Positions 34,140 to 41,741 of a DNA stretch of 64,000 bases are shown here, piece by piece. The notes beneath the pieces are model-generated. The model worked only from the letters and a program-made list of their open reading frames with translations, did not search any database and was not told the DNA's origin. The DNA is from Tissierella praeacuta DSM 18095 (lineage in GTDB: Bacteria > Bacillota > Clostridia > Tissierellales > Tissierellaceae): the NCBI RefSeq assembly GCF_900128955.1, contig NZ_FQTY01000013.1, positions 1 through 64,000 of the forward strand. Direction: 5' to 3'. Every line of letters begins with the position of its first letter. The stretch's first letter is position 1. A program made the position numbers and the translations under genes.

Positions 34140-35480
34140 ATGAGAGATAAAACTATTAAGGAAAATATGAAATCTTATGGTTTGAAAATAGTATTGAACT
34201 ATCTCGATAGTGATCCTGATAGTAATATTCCAAAAATAATAAATTGGGTTGAAAAATTTGACAAAGAAGGTCATATTAGTAGTCAATTCAATATTGTAAG
34301 AAAAGAACTGGAGAATAAAGAAGGAAATTGGTATAAGCTAGCAGAGAGTTTTTGGACAGATATAGACGGAGAAGTAAGAAAAAAATTATTTGAAAATTTT
34401 ATAATTAATACCAATTTATTAGGAGCAAATAAGAAAGAAACCATTAGAAAAGAACATAATTGTAATGTACCATGGGCTATATTAATGGATCCCACCTCTG
34501 CTTGTAATTTACATTGTACTGGATGTTGGGCAGCGGAATACGGAAATAAGCTGAATATGAGTTATGAAACCTTGGACAATATTATCAGTCAAGCTAAGGA
34601 TATGGGAACATATATGTTCATATATTCTGGTGGAGAGCCATTAGTCCGTAAAAATGATATTATAAAACTTTGTGAAAAGCATGACGATTGTGTATTTCTT
34701 TCATTTACCAATGGGACTCTAATAGATGAAGAATTTGCAGATGAAATATTGAGAGTTAAAAATTTTGTTCCAGCCATAAGCATAGAAGGATTTGAAGAAG
34801 AAACAGATTATCGTAGAGGAAATGGAACTTACCAAAAAGTTATTCAGGCAATGAAGATATTAAAAGATAAAAAACTTCCATTTGGAATATCATGTTGCTA
34901 TACTAGAAAAAATGTAGATATCATAGGAAGCGAAGAATATTTTGATGCTATGATAGATAAGGGAGCAAAATTTGCTTGGTTCTTTACTTATATGCCTGTT
35001 GGAAAAGATGCAGTACCTGAATTGATGGCAACAGCTGAACAGAGAAAATATATGTATCATCAAATTAGAAAATTTAGAAATACAAAACCAATATTTACTA
35101 TGGATTTTTGGAATGATGGAGAATATGTAGGAGGATGTATTGCTGGTGGAAGGAATTATTTGCATATAAATGCAAATGGAGATATTGAACCATGTGCATT
35201 TATACATTATTCAGATTCTAGCATATATGAAAAAACATTGCTAGAAGCATATAAATCTCCTTTATTTATGGAATATCATGATAATCAACCATTTAATAAA
35301 AATCACCTAAGACCATGCCCGTTATTGGATAATCCAAATAAATTGTCTGAAATGGTAGATAAATCAGGGGCTATATCAACAGACTTACAAAATCCAGAAG
35401 ACGTTCATGATTTAAGTGCAAAATGTGAAGAGGCAGCTAAAGATTGGGCATTAGTAGCAGATGAAATATGGAATAAATGA
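34140..35480 (+). CDS. Radical SAM protein with SPASM-like C-terminus
   Basis: The 446 residues run from the ATG at 34140 (GGAAGGGGGAG upstream). A helical N-terminal part (about 1-105) precedes the radical SAM domain with CNLHCTGC (Cys122, 126, 129), then YSGGEPLVRK and ISIEGFEEETDYRRG. A C-terminal region has more cysteines (GGCIAGGRNYLHINANGDIEPC, later RPCPL), suggesting an auxiliary Fe-S cluster as in SPASM proteins. No precursor peptide gene is seen nearby. The substrate is unknown. A bidirectional terminator follows. Confidence 0.9.
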   Translation: MRDKTIKENMKSYGLKIVLNYLDSDPDSNIPKIINWVEKFDKEGHISSQFNIVRKELENKEGNWYKLAESFWTDIDGEVRKKLFENFIINTNLLGANKKETIRKEHNCNVPWAILMDPTSACNLHCTGCWAAEYGNKLNMSYETLDNIISQAKDMGTYMFIYSGGEPLVRKNDIIKLCEKHDDCVFLSFTNGTLIDEEFADEILRVKNFVPAISIEGFEEETDYRRGNGTYQKVIQAMKILKDKKLPFGISCCYTRKNVDIIGSEEYFDAMIDKGAKFAWFFTYMPVGKDAVPELMATAEQRKYMYHQIRKFRNTKPIFTMDFWNDGEYVGGCIAGGRNYLHINANGDIEPCAFIHYSDSSIYEKTLLEAYKSPLFMEYHDNQPFNKNHLRPCPLLDNPNKLSEMVDKSGAISTDLQNPEDVHDLSAKCEEAAKDWALVADEIWNK

Positions 35481-35483
35481 AAG

Positions 35484-35528
35484 ACAAGTTTTCCGCTTCA
35501 AATTTGAAACGGAAAACTTGTTTATTTT
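35484..35528. terminator. Bidirectional terminator between convergent genes
   Basis: Bases 35484-35502 pair with 35503-35521, a nearly perfect stem (ACAAGTTTTCCG ... CGGAAAACTTGT) with one mismatch, flanked by T-rich sequence on the right and A-rich sequence on the left. Confidence 0.85.
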
Positions 35529-35532
35529 AATC

Positions 35533-36090
35533 CTAAAAACTTGGGGGCGTCATAGCCCAAACAGATTCACATATTTCATCACCAACATTAATGTATCTAT
35601 GTGGAATAGTGCTATCAAAGTAAATACTATCCCCTTCTTCTAATATATACTCTTCCTTTTCCATTTTAACCATTAACTTGCCCTTAATCACAAGACCACA
35701 TTCCTCTCCTTCATGGGTAACGAAATTTTCAGAGGAGTAATCTCCAACTTTAATAGTAATATATAAAAATTCGATTTTTCTATTGAGGTCAGCAGACAAC
35801 AATTCATAAATGGCATTATTGTTGGAAGCTACTATACGTTTTCTATTATTTCTTTTTATAATAGGATTTGCATTTCTTTTAGCATCTTCTTCAAAAAAAT
35901 ATCCTACAGAAACACCTAGAGATTGGGCGATTTTCCATATGGAAACTATAGAGGGAGTAACCATATTTCTCTCTATTTGACTAATTAATCCAGGGCTCAA
36001 TTCTGCATCATTAGCTAAGTCAGATATATTCATTTTTCTTTTTTTTCTCAATTCCTTTATTTTTGTACCTATATCTATATTCAAAATCAT
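35533..36090 (-). CDS. XRE-family regulator with cupin domain
   Basis: The 185 residues have an N-terminal helix-turn-helix (about 8-62; IKELRKKRKMNISDLANDAELSPGLISQIE) and a C-terminal cupin domain (about 105-180) with EGEECGLVIKGKLMVKMEKE and IYFDSTIPHRYINVGDE. Regulators of this type often control the neighbouring transporter or catabolic genes and bind a small ligand in the cupin. It is divergent from the DUF819 gene, and a 46-bp palindrome lies between them. Confidence 0.92.
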   Translation of the reverse strand: MILNIDIGTKIKELRKKRKMNISDLANDAELSPGLISQIERNMVTPSIVSIWKIAQSLGVSVGYFFEEDAKRNANPIIKRNNRKRIVASNNNAIYELLSADLNRKIEFLYITIKVGDYSSENFVTHEGEECGLVIKGKLMVKMEKEEYILEEGDSIYFDSTIPHRYINVGDEICESVWAMTPPSF

Positions 36091-36151
36091 GAACCTCCAT
36101 TGTTAACATTATCTATATTTTAACATAAATATTCAAATAAAAAACCATTAA

Positions 36152-36197
36152 AATAAATTCAATATATTAAATAAATATTTAATATATTGAATTTATT
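36152..36197. promoter_or_regulatory. 46-bp perfect palindrome, candidate XRE-cupin operator
   Basis: Arms 36152-36173 and 36176-36197 are perfect 22-bp inverted repeats around AA, entirely AT-rich, with TTCAATATATT and AATATATTGAA words. It lies between the divergent XRE-cupin and DUF819 genes, the usual place for such an operator. A cruciform or an RNA hairpin is also possible. Confidence 0.65.
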
Positions 36198-36261
36198 CAG
36201 AATATATTGTATTATATTTTTAAGGAAATAGTTTCTAATATAAAATTAAAGGAGGAGTAAT

Positions 36262-37473
36262 ATGGGTACATTAATTAATGCAGACAACACTTGGGCTTTG
36301 TGGACAATATTAGTAGGTATAGCAGCAATTAGCATTTATCTTGAACAAACCTATAAATGGGCATCAAAAGTAACGGGAGCAATTATTGGATTATTAATTG
36401 CAATGATATTAGCAAACCTTAAAGTAATTCCTACAGATGCACCAACCTATGATGCAGTATGGGGTTATGTAGTTCCTTTAGGGATACCTTTACTATTATT
36501 TAATGCTAATATTAAGAAGATTTGGCGTGAAAGTGGAAGAGTTATGATTATATATTTACTTAGTTCAGTGGGAACTCTTTTAGGAGCATTTGTTTCTTTT
36601 ATACTATTAAGAAATTATATACCAGATTTGTATAAGATGGCTGCCATGATGACAGGTTCTTATATTGGAGGTGGAGTAAATTTTGCTGCAATGGCTGAAT
36701 CCTTTGGAACATCTGGAGATTGGATTTCTGCTTTAGTAGTAGCTGATAATTTATTAATGGCATTATACTTCTTTGTTTTATTAGCTATACCATCAATTAA
36801 ATTTTTCCAGAAGAAATTCAAACATCCTCATATAGATGAGGTTGAGGGTAATGTAAATACTGGTGAAGGTGAAACCTTGGCGGCTAAATACTGGGGAAGA
36901 AAAGAAATATCCTTAAAGGACATTGCTTTTTCTGTAGCCATTTCCTTTGCAATAGTATGGGTTTCTACTGAAATTGCAAGTTTTTTAGGAAATAAAATAC
37001 CTACTGGTAACTTTTTTTATAATTTACTTAATGGTTTATTAGGAAATAAATATCTTCTTATAACTACTATAACCATGTTCTTAGCTAGTTATTTTCCTAA
37101 TTTCATGTCTAATATTCATGGAGCACAAGAAATAGGAACATTTTTAATATATATATTCTTAGTTGTTATAGGAGTGCCTGCATCATTACAATTAATATTA
37201 ACTAGATCACCCTTACTACTTGTATTTACAGGAGTTATAGTCCTTGTAAATATGACAGTTACTTTATTGTTAGGAAAATTATTCAAATTCAATCTAGAAG
37301 AAATACTATTAGCATCTAATGCGAATATTGGTGGGCCTACTACAGCAGTTGCTATGGCAATAGCTAAGGGATGGAATAAATTAATAGGACCAATTATGCT
37401 AGTAGGAGTATTTGGATATATTATTGGAAACTATTTAGGAATATTTATGGGTAACTTATTACAATATTTGTAA
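36262..37473 (+). CDS. DUF819 family membrane protein (YjcL-like)
   Basis: The 403 residues have about ten to eleven membrane helices in two halves linked by a polar segment (about 190-215). MTGSYIGGGVNFAAMAESFG and LLASNANIGGPTTAVAMAIAKGW are the paired motifs of the DUF819 family, thought to be secondary transporters. It is followed 43 bases later by a dipeptidase gene, so import of a peptide or amino-acid derivative is a reasonable guess. AAAGGAGGAG precedes the ATG. Regulation by the divergent XRE-cupin protein is likely. Confidence 0.88.
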   Translation: MGTLINADNTWALWTILVGIAAISIYLEQTYKWASKVTGAIIGLLIAMILANLKVIPTDAPTYDAVWGYVVPLGIPLLLFNANIKKIWRESGRVMIIYLLSSVGTLLGAFVSFILLRNYIPDLYKMAAMMTGSYIGGGVNFAAMAESFGTSGDWISALVVADNLLMALYFFVLLAIPSIKFFQKKFKHPHIDEVEGNVNTGEGETLAAKYWGRKEISLKDIAFSVAISFAIVWVSTEIASFLGNKIPTGNFFYNLLNGLLGNKYLLITTITMFLASYFPNFMSNIHGAQEIGTFLIYIFLVVIGVPASLQLILTRSPLLLVFTGVIVLVNMTVTLLLGKLFKFNLEEILLASNANIGGPTTAVAMAIAKGWNKLIGPIMLVGVFGYIIGNYLGIFMGNLLQYL

Positions 37474-37516
37474 AGAATTATATAAATAGAGTTATACTAA
37501 ATTAGGAGGTCAACTT

Positions 37517-38476
37517 ATGCTATTTGACATACATGGAGATATATGGACAGATGTTACAGTAAAAAGGCAAATGGGTTTGAAAAATATTATTAGAGATTAT
37601 CATTTAGAAAGATTTAAAAAGGGGAACATGGTTGGAGGGGTATTTGTCATATGGATTGATCCTCCCCATGATGAAAGACCAAAAGAAAGACTTATTGAAA
37701 GTATTAAGGCAATGAATACTGAAATATGGGAAAATCAAGATATATTGAAAATAATATATAATAGAAATGACTTTTATCAAGCTATTGAGGAAAATAAACT
37801 TGCTGTATTATTAGGACTAGAAGGTTTAAGTGGTATTGGAGAAGATGTAGAAACTATTTATACCCTATATCAACTGGGATTTAGACATGCGACTCTAACT
37901 TGGAATGAACAAAATGCCCTAGCAACAGGAGTTAAAGGAGATGTAAATAGGGGACTTACCACTTTAGGCAAAGATGCAGTTAAGATTATGGAGTCATTAG
38001 GAATGATTTTAGATGTATCACATGCTAATGATAAAACCTTTTGGGATATTTATAATATAGCCACAAAACCTTTTATAGCATCACATTCAAACTCAAGGGC
38101 ATTATGTAATGTTCCTAGAAACCTTACTGATGAACAAATAAAAGCTATTGGTGAAAAAGGTGGACTTGTAGGTATTAATGCATTTAATGAGTTTATAAAT
38201 TTAGAACATGATAAAAGGACTATTGATTATTTAATAAATCATATAGAACATATTGTAAATCTTATAGGAATAGATCATGTTGCCTTAGGTTTTGATTTTT
38301 TTGAATATATTGGAAATGATACGGCAGATACCTTCACCGAAGATCCTTATGTAGGTACTTTAGGAATAGAAGATATATCTAAAGGAAATAATCTAATACT
38401 AAAGCTTCAAGAAAGAGGTTTTTCAAAAGAAGATATAGAAAAGATAGGATACAAAAACTTCTTGAATTTAATTTAG
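37517..38476 (+). CDS. Membrane dipeptidase (M19/renal dipeptidase family)
   Basis: The 319 residues show the zinc-site pattern of the family: DIHGD near the N-terminus (His and Asp ligands), GLEGLSG (bridging Glu), LDVSHAND and ASHSNSRALCNVPRNLTDEQI. GFDFF near the C-terminus holds another active-site Asp. These enzymes hydrolyse dipeptides, including those with D- or unusual residues. Despite the family name it has no signal peptide or membrane segment here, so it is probably cytoplasmic and acts on what the DUF819 protein imports. TAGGAGGTC precedes the ATG. Confidence 0.92.
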   Translation: MLFDIHGDIWTDVTVKRQMGLKNIIRDYHLERFKKGNMVGGVFVIWIDPPHDERPKERLIESIKAMNTEIWENQDILKIIYNRNDFYQAIEENKLAVLLGLEGLSGIGEDVETIYTLYQLGFRHATLTWNEQNALATGVKGDVNRGLTTLGKDAVKIMESLGMILDVSHANDKTFWDIYNIATKPFIASHSNSRALCNVPRNLTDEQIKAIGEKGGLVGINAFNEFINLEHDKRTIDYLINHIEHIVNLIGIDHVALGFDFFEYIGNDTADTFTEDPYVGTLGIEDISKGNNLILKLQERGFSKEDIEKIGYKNFLNLI

Positions 38477-38517
38477 AGTGACAAGGGACATTCTCCTATG
38501 GAAAACTGTATTCTTTC

Positions 38518-38546
38518 TTGCTAGTATTTTTTATAAATGATATAAT
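38518..38546 (+). promoter_or_regulatory. Sigma-A promoter of the coiled-coil gene
   Basis: TTGCTA (38518-38523), 17 bases, TATAAT (38541-38546), 32 bases before the start codon. Confidence 0.65.
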
Positions 38547-38578
38547 TTATTTAAGGATAAATGGAGAGGAGAATCCAT

Positions 38579-39097
38579 ATGGAAGAAAAGGTTTTTGACT
38601 TATTAGAAAAGCTTTATGTGGAAATGCTTAACCTAAAAACAGAGCTTAAAGAAGAAATTCAAGGAGTAAGGATAGAACTTAAAGAAGAAATTCAAGGAGT
38701 AAGGATAGAACTTAAAGAAGAAATTCAAGGAGTAAGGACAGAGCTTAAAGAAGAAATTCAGGGAGTAAGGACAGAGCTTAAAGGAGAAATTCAGGGAGTA
38801 AGGACAGAACTTAAAGGAGAAATTCAGGGAGTAAGGACAGAACTTAAAGGAGAAATCCAAGAAGTAAGGGATACGATGGCAACAAAGTCAGATTTACAAG
38901 AAGTTAAAAGTGATTTACAAGAAGTTAAAGCCACTATGGCAACAAAAGAAGATCTTGAGTTATTGTCTGAAGAATTAAAAGTAGAAATACAGTCAGTATA
39001 TGATGAAGTTAAGGAACTTCGTCAGGATTTGAATGCTATGGAAATAATTACAACTAAAAATGCACATGATATAGCTTTATTAAAAGCAGTAAGATAA
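38579..39097 (+). CDS. Hendecad-repeat coiled-coil protein
   Basis: The 172 residues run from the ATG at 38579 (GGAGAGGAG upstream). After EEKVFDLLEKLYVEML come seven near-identical 11-residue repeats of the form TELKEEIQGVR (about residues 20-96), then two DLQEVKSDL/ATMATKEDL-type units and a final helical segment. An 11-residue period is typical of right-handed or straight coiled coils. There is no signal peptide, membrane segment or catalytic motif. I do not recognise a function. Confidence 0.75.
   Translation: MEEKVFDLLEKLYVEMLNLKTELKEEIQGVRIELKEEIQGVRIELKEEIQGVRTELKEEIQGVRTELKGEIQGVRTELKGEIQGVRTELKGEIQEVRDTMATKSDLQEVKSDLQEVKATMATKEDLELLSEELKVEIQSVYDEVKELRQDLNAMEIITTKNAHDIALLKAVR
38638..38868 (+). 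repeat. 33-bp tandem repeat encoding the 11-residue units
   Basis: Seven tandem units of 33 bp (core AGAGCTTAAAGAAGAAATTC), differing by a few bases such as A/G giving Glu or Gly and C/T giving Thr or Ile. The units are in frame and close enough to recombine, so copy number may vary among strains. Confidence 0.85.
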
Positions 39098-39121
39098 AAA
39101 TTCTAATCAAAGAATTAAAGC

Positions 39122-39162
39122 AATAGGTTTTCCCTTCCAACTAATGGAGTGGAGAACCTATT
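39122..39162 (+). promoter_or_regulatory. Stem-loop upstream of the LtaS-like gene, copy 2 of the element
   Basis: AATAGGTTTTCC (39122-39133) pairs with GGAGAACCTATT (39151-39162) around a 17-base loop. Stem core, loop length and about 11 of 17 loop bases match the copy before the TetR gene at 32455. CTTCC in the loop could pair with GGAAG in the ribosome binding site (39173-39181). Confidence 0.6.
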
Positions 39163-39182
39163 ACTATATTTAGGAGGAAGAA

Positions 39183-41633
39183 ATGATTTTGATACTATTT
39201 ATACTAAAAACTATACTATTTTTAAATATGACTGATGTTCAATTTAATAGGATTTTAATACTAATCATTACATCCATGATTACAATAGGCTTTATATCTT
39301 TGATTAAACAGACAAAATTAAAACATAAAAATACAATATTCATGATATTCTATTCCATAATATCATTTACTATGTTTATAGATGCTCTTTACTATTCCCA
39401 ATTTCAAGTATTGCCTTCTGTTGCAATGCTGGGACAAGCCAAGCAACTTACAGTACTTGGAGATAATATAAAGTCCTTAATAAATATGAAAAATATATTG
39501 TTAATAGTAGATATACCTATATTAATTTTTTTATCATTAGATTTTTTCAATAGGATTTCCACTCCTACCCCCTGTTGGAATCATATTATACTTACCATAA
39601 TGGCATTGGCAATAATTCATGTAAATACAATTGGACAGATACAGTCACTAACAGCACAGGAGCTATATTTTTATCATATATCAGATATAGCTAAAAATAT
39701 AAATAAATCTAAAAACCGAAAAAATATTGATTTTACAATGGAAGATTTAGAAGATATAAAGAATAGAACAAATTTAAAAGATGGGAAATTAACAGGAATA
39801 GGGAAGGATAAAAACCTTATAGTATTACAAGTAGAAGCATTACAAAGTTTTGTCATTAATTTAAACTATAATAATCAAGAAATCACACCAAACCTAAATA
39901 GACTCATAAAGGATAATTCCTCTTTATACTATAATAGATACTATCAGTTAATAGGAAGGGGCAATACTTCTGATGCAGAATTTGTAAGTCATAACTCTCT
40001 GCACCCTTCTTTAGAAGAACCTACTTACAGCCAATATGAAGGTAATAGATTTTATGGTCTTCCTTGGCTGCTTAGGGATAGAGGATATACTGCGTGGGCA
40101 ATGCATGGATATAAAAAAGACTTTTGGAATAGAGAAATGGCATATGTAAGTCAAGGATTTCAAAGATTTATTTCTGAGGAAGATTATAATTTTGAAGAAA
40201 TAATTGGATTTGGAATAAGAGATGAGGACTTCCTAAAACAAAGCATAGAATATTTAAAGGAATTAGAAAGTATAAATTCTAATCCATTTTATGCATTTAT
40301 TGTAACTCTTACATCCCATTCTCCTTTTAACATTCCAGAAGAGTATTGTATGCTAAAGATTAAACAAGAACATCAAGACACAATATTAGGTAATTATTTA
40401 CAAGCAATACATTATGCAGATAAGGAAATAGGCAAGTTTTTAGAAGATTTAAAAAGGGAGGGGCTATATGATAATACTGTCATAGCCTTATATGGAGATC
40501 ATTTTGCAATACAAAATGGAGAGGAAGAGATAGATAATATAATGACAGAACTTCTAGGGTATAAATATGATTATGACTCCATGATGAATATACCTCTTAT
40601 AATCCATGTGCCTGGAGAAGAAATTAATGAGACCATTTCCACTGTAGGGAGTCCAATAGACTTTTATCCTACTATGTTAAATATAATGGGATATAAAAAT
40701 GAAAAGGGATTAATGCTAGGCAGAGATTTAACAAATTATAAAGAAGAAAACTATGTATTTCCACAGACATATTTACTAAAAGGTTCATTCATAGGTAAAG
40801 ATACCATGTTTGTAATGGCAAGGGATGGACTCTTTGACCATAGTAAAGCCTATGATTTAAATACAAGAGAAGAATTAGATAAGAATGAATTTCGTAAAAT
40901 GTATGATGAAATAATTAAAGAAATCAATAAATCCGATTTTATTTTAAAAAAGGATTTACTAAGATATTATATAGATAATAATGGAGAAATAGATTTAAGC
41001 ATTTTTACAGAACAAAATATATTAAAAAATAAAAAAATAGTCTCTTTTTACTATAATTCCCTAGAAGAGCTAAACAAAGCTTATGATAAAGGGCATAGAG
41101 TATTGGCAGTAGATATAGAATTAACAGTAGATGATGGGATAATCCTTTTAAAGGATTGGTATTGGTATTATGACAATTTATTTGAAAATCCAAAGGATAG
41201 AAGGTTAACCTTAGAGGAATTCAAAGAGTTGAAAATGAAAGAAAATAAAACTCAAATGACAATAGAAGACCTTATAGAATGGATGGATAAACATAAAGAT
41301 GCATATATAATTCTCCGTCATGGAGAAGTGGATAACAAAGTTTTTGTAAATGCATTTAAAAATTATCCAGTATTAATAGACAGATGCATAGTAGAAATAA
41401 AAAACTTTCGTCAATATTTAACAGTAACTTATAGAGGGTTTAACAAGGTAATTTTAAATCCAATGGAAGAAAATTATACGGATGAAGAAATTCTAGACTT
41501 TGTCACAATGCACCCCCATGTAGGTGTAATACTAGACAAAGAAAGAGCAAAAACAGATTTATCCAAGAAACTAAAGAAAAAAGGATTATCTGTTTATACA
41601 GATACAGGTAAAAATATATTTAAAAAGCAATAA
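39183..41633 (+). CDS. LTA-synthase-like sulfatase-fold protein with C-terminal GDPD-like domain
   Basis: The 816 residues hold about five membrane helices (1-165) and a sulfatase/LtaS domain (about 205-590). LIVLQVEALQSF gives the metal-binding Glu, GRGNTSDAEF the catalytic Thr and ALYGDHF the Asp-His pair. The last 200 residues (about 612-816) look like a glycerophosphodiester phosphodiesterase barrel: HRVLAVDIELTVDDGIILLKDW matches the family's E-DV-T-DG-HD strand, but HD reads KD, so activity may be lost. LtaS enzymes polymerise glycerol phosphate onto lipid anchors outside the cell. GGAGGAAG precedes the ATG. Confidence 0.85.
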   Translation: MILILFILKTILFLNMTDVQFNRILILIITSMITIGFISLIKQTKLKHKNTIFMIFYSIISFTMFIDALYYSQFQVLPSVAMLGQAKQLTVLGDNIKSLINMKNILLIVDIPILIFLSLDFFNRISTPTPCWNHIILTIMALAIIHVNTIGQIQSLTAQELYFYHISDIAKNINKSKNRKNIDFTMEDLEDIKNRTNLKDGKLTGIGKDKNLIVLQVEALQSFVINLNYNNQEITPNLNRLIKDNSSLYYNRYYQLIGRGNTSDAEFVSHNSLHPSLEEPTYSQYEGNRFYGLPWLLRDRGYTAWAMHGYKKDFWNREMAYVSQGFQRFISEEDYNFEEIIGFGIRDEDFLKQSIEYLKELESINSNPFYAFIVTLTSHSPFNIPEEYCMLKIKQEHQDTILGNYLQAIHYADKEIGKFLEDLKREGLYDNTVIALYGDHFAIQNGEEEIDNIMTELLGYKYDYDSMMNIPLIIHVPGEEINETISTVGSPIDFYPTMLNIMGYKNEKGLMLGRDLTNYKEENYVFPQTYLLKGSFIGKDTMFVMARDGLFDHSKAYDLNTREELDKNEFRKMYDEIIKEINKSDFILKKDLLRYYIDNNGEIDLSIFTEQNILKNKKIVSFYYNSLEELNKAYDKGHRVLAVDIELTVDDGIILLKDWYWYYDNLFENPKDRRLTLEEFKELKMKENKTQMTIEDLIEWMDKHKDAYIILRHGEVDNKVFVNAFKNYPVLIDRCIVEIKNFRQYLTVTYRGFNKVILNPMEENYTDEEILDFVTMHPHVGVILDKERAKTDLSKKLKKKGLSVYTDTGKNIFKKQ

Positions 41634-41667
41634 GTACCAAAACCTTGTACCGTTTTGGTACTTATTG
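41628..41667 (+). terminator. Hairpin terminator overlapping the LtaS-like stop codon
   Basis: CAATAAGTACCAAAAC (41628-41643, including the TAA stop) pairs perfectly with GTTTTGGTACTTATTG (41652-41667). The following sequence is only moderately T-rich. Confidence 0.65.
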
Positions 41668-41741
41668 TATTATCCTAAAGATTTTGGATTAATTTGCCGA
41701 TAAATATACTTAGAATTATATTTTGGGAGGGATTTTATTTC

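Noticed and set aside
38638-38868. CRISPR array
   Set aside because: The 33-bp units are directly tandem without spacers, are in frame and encode a regular coiled coil.
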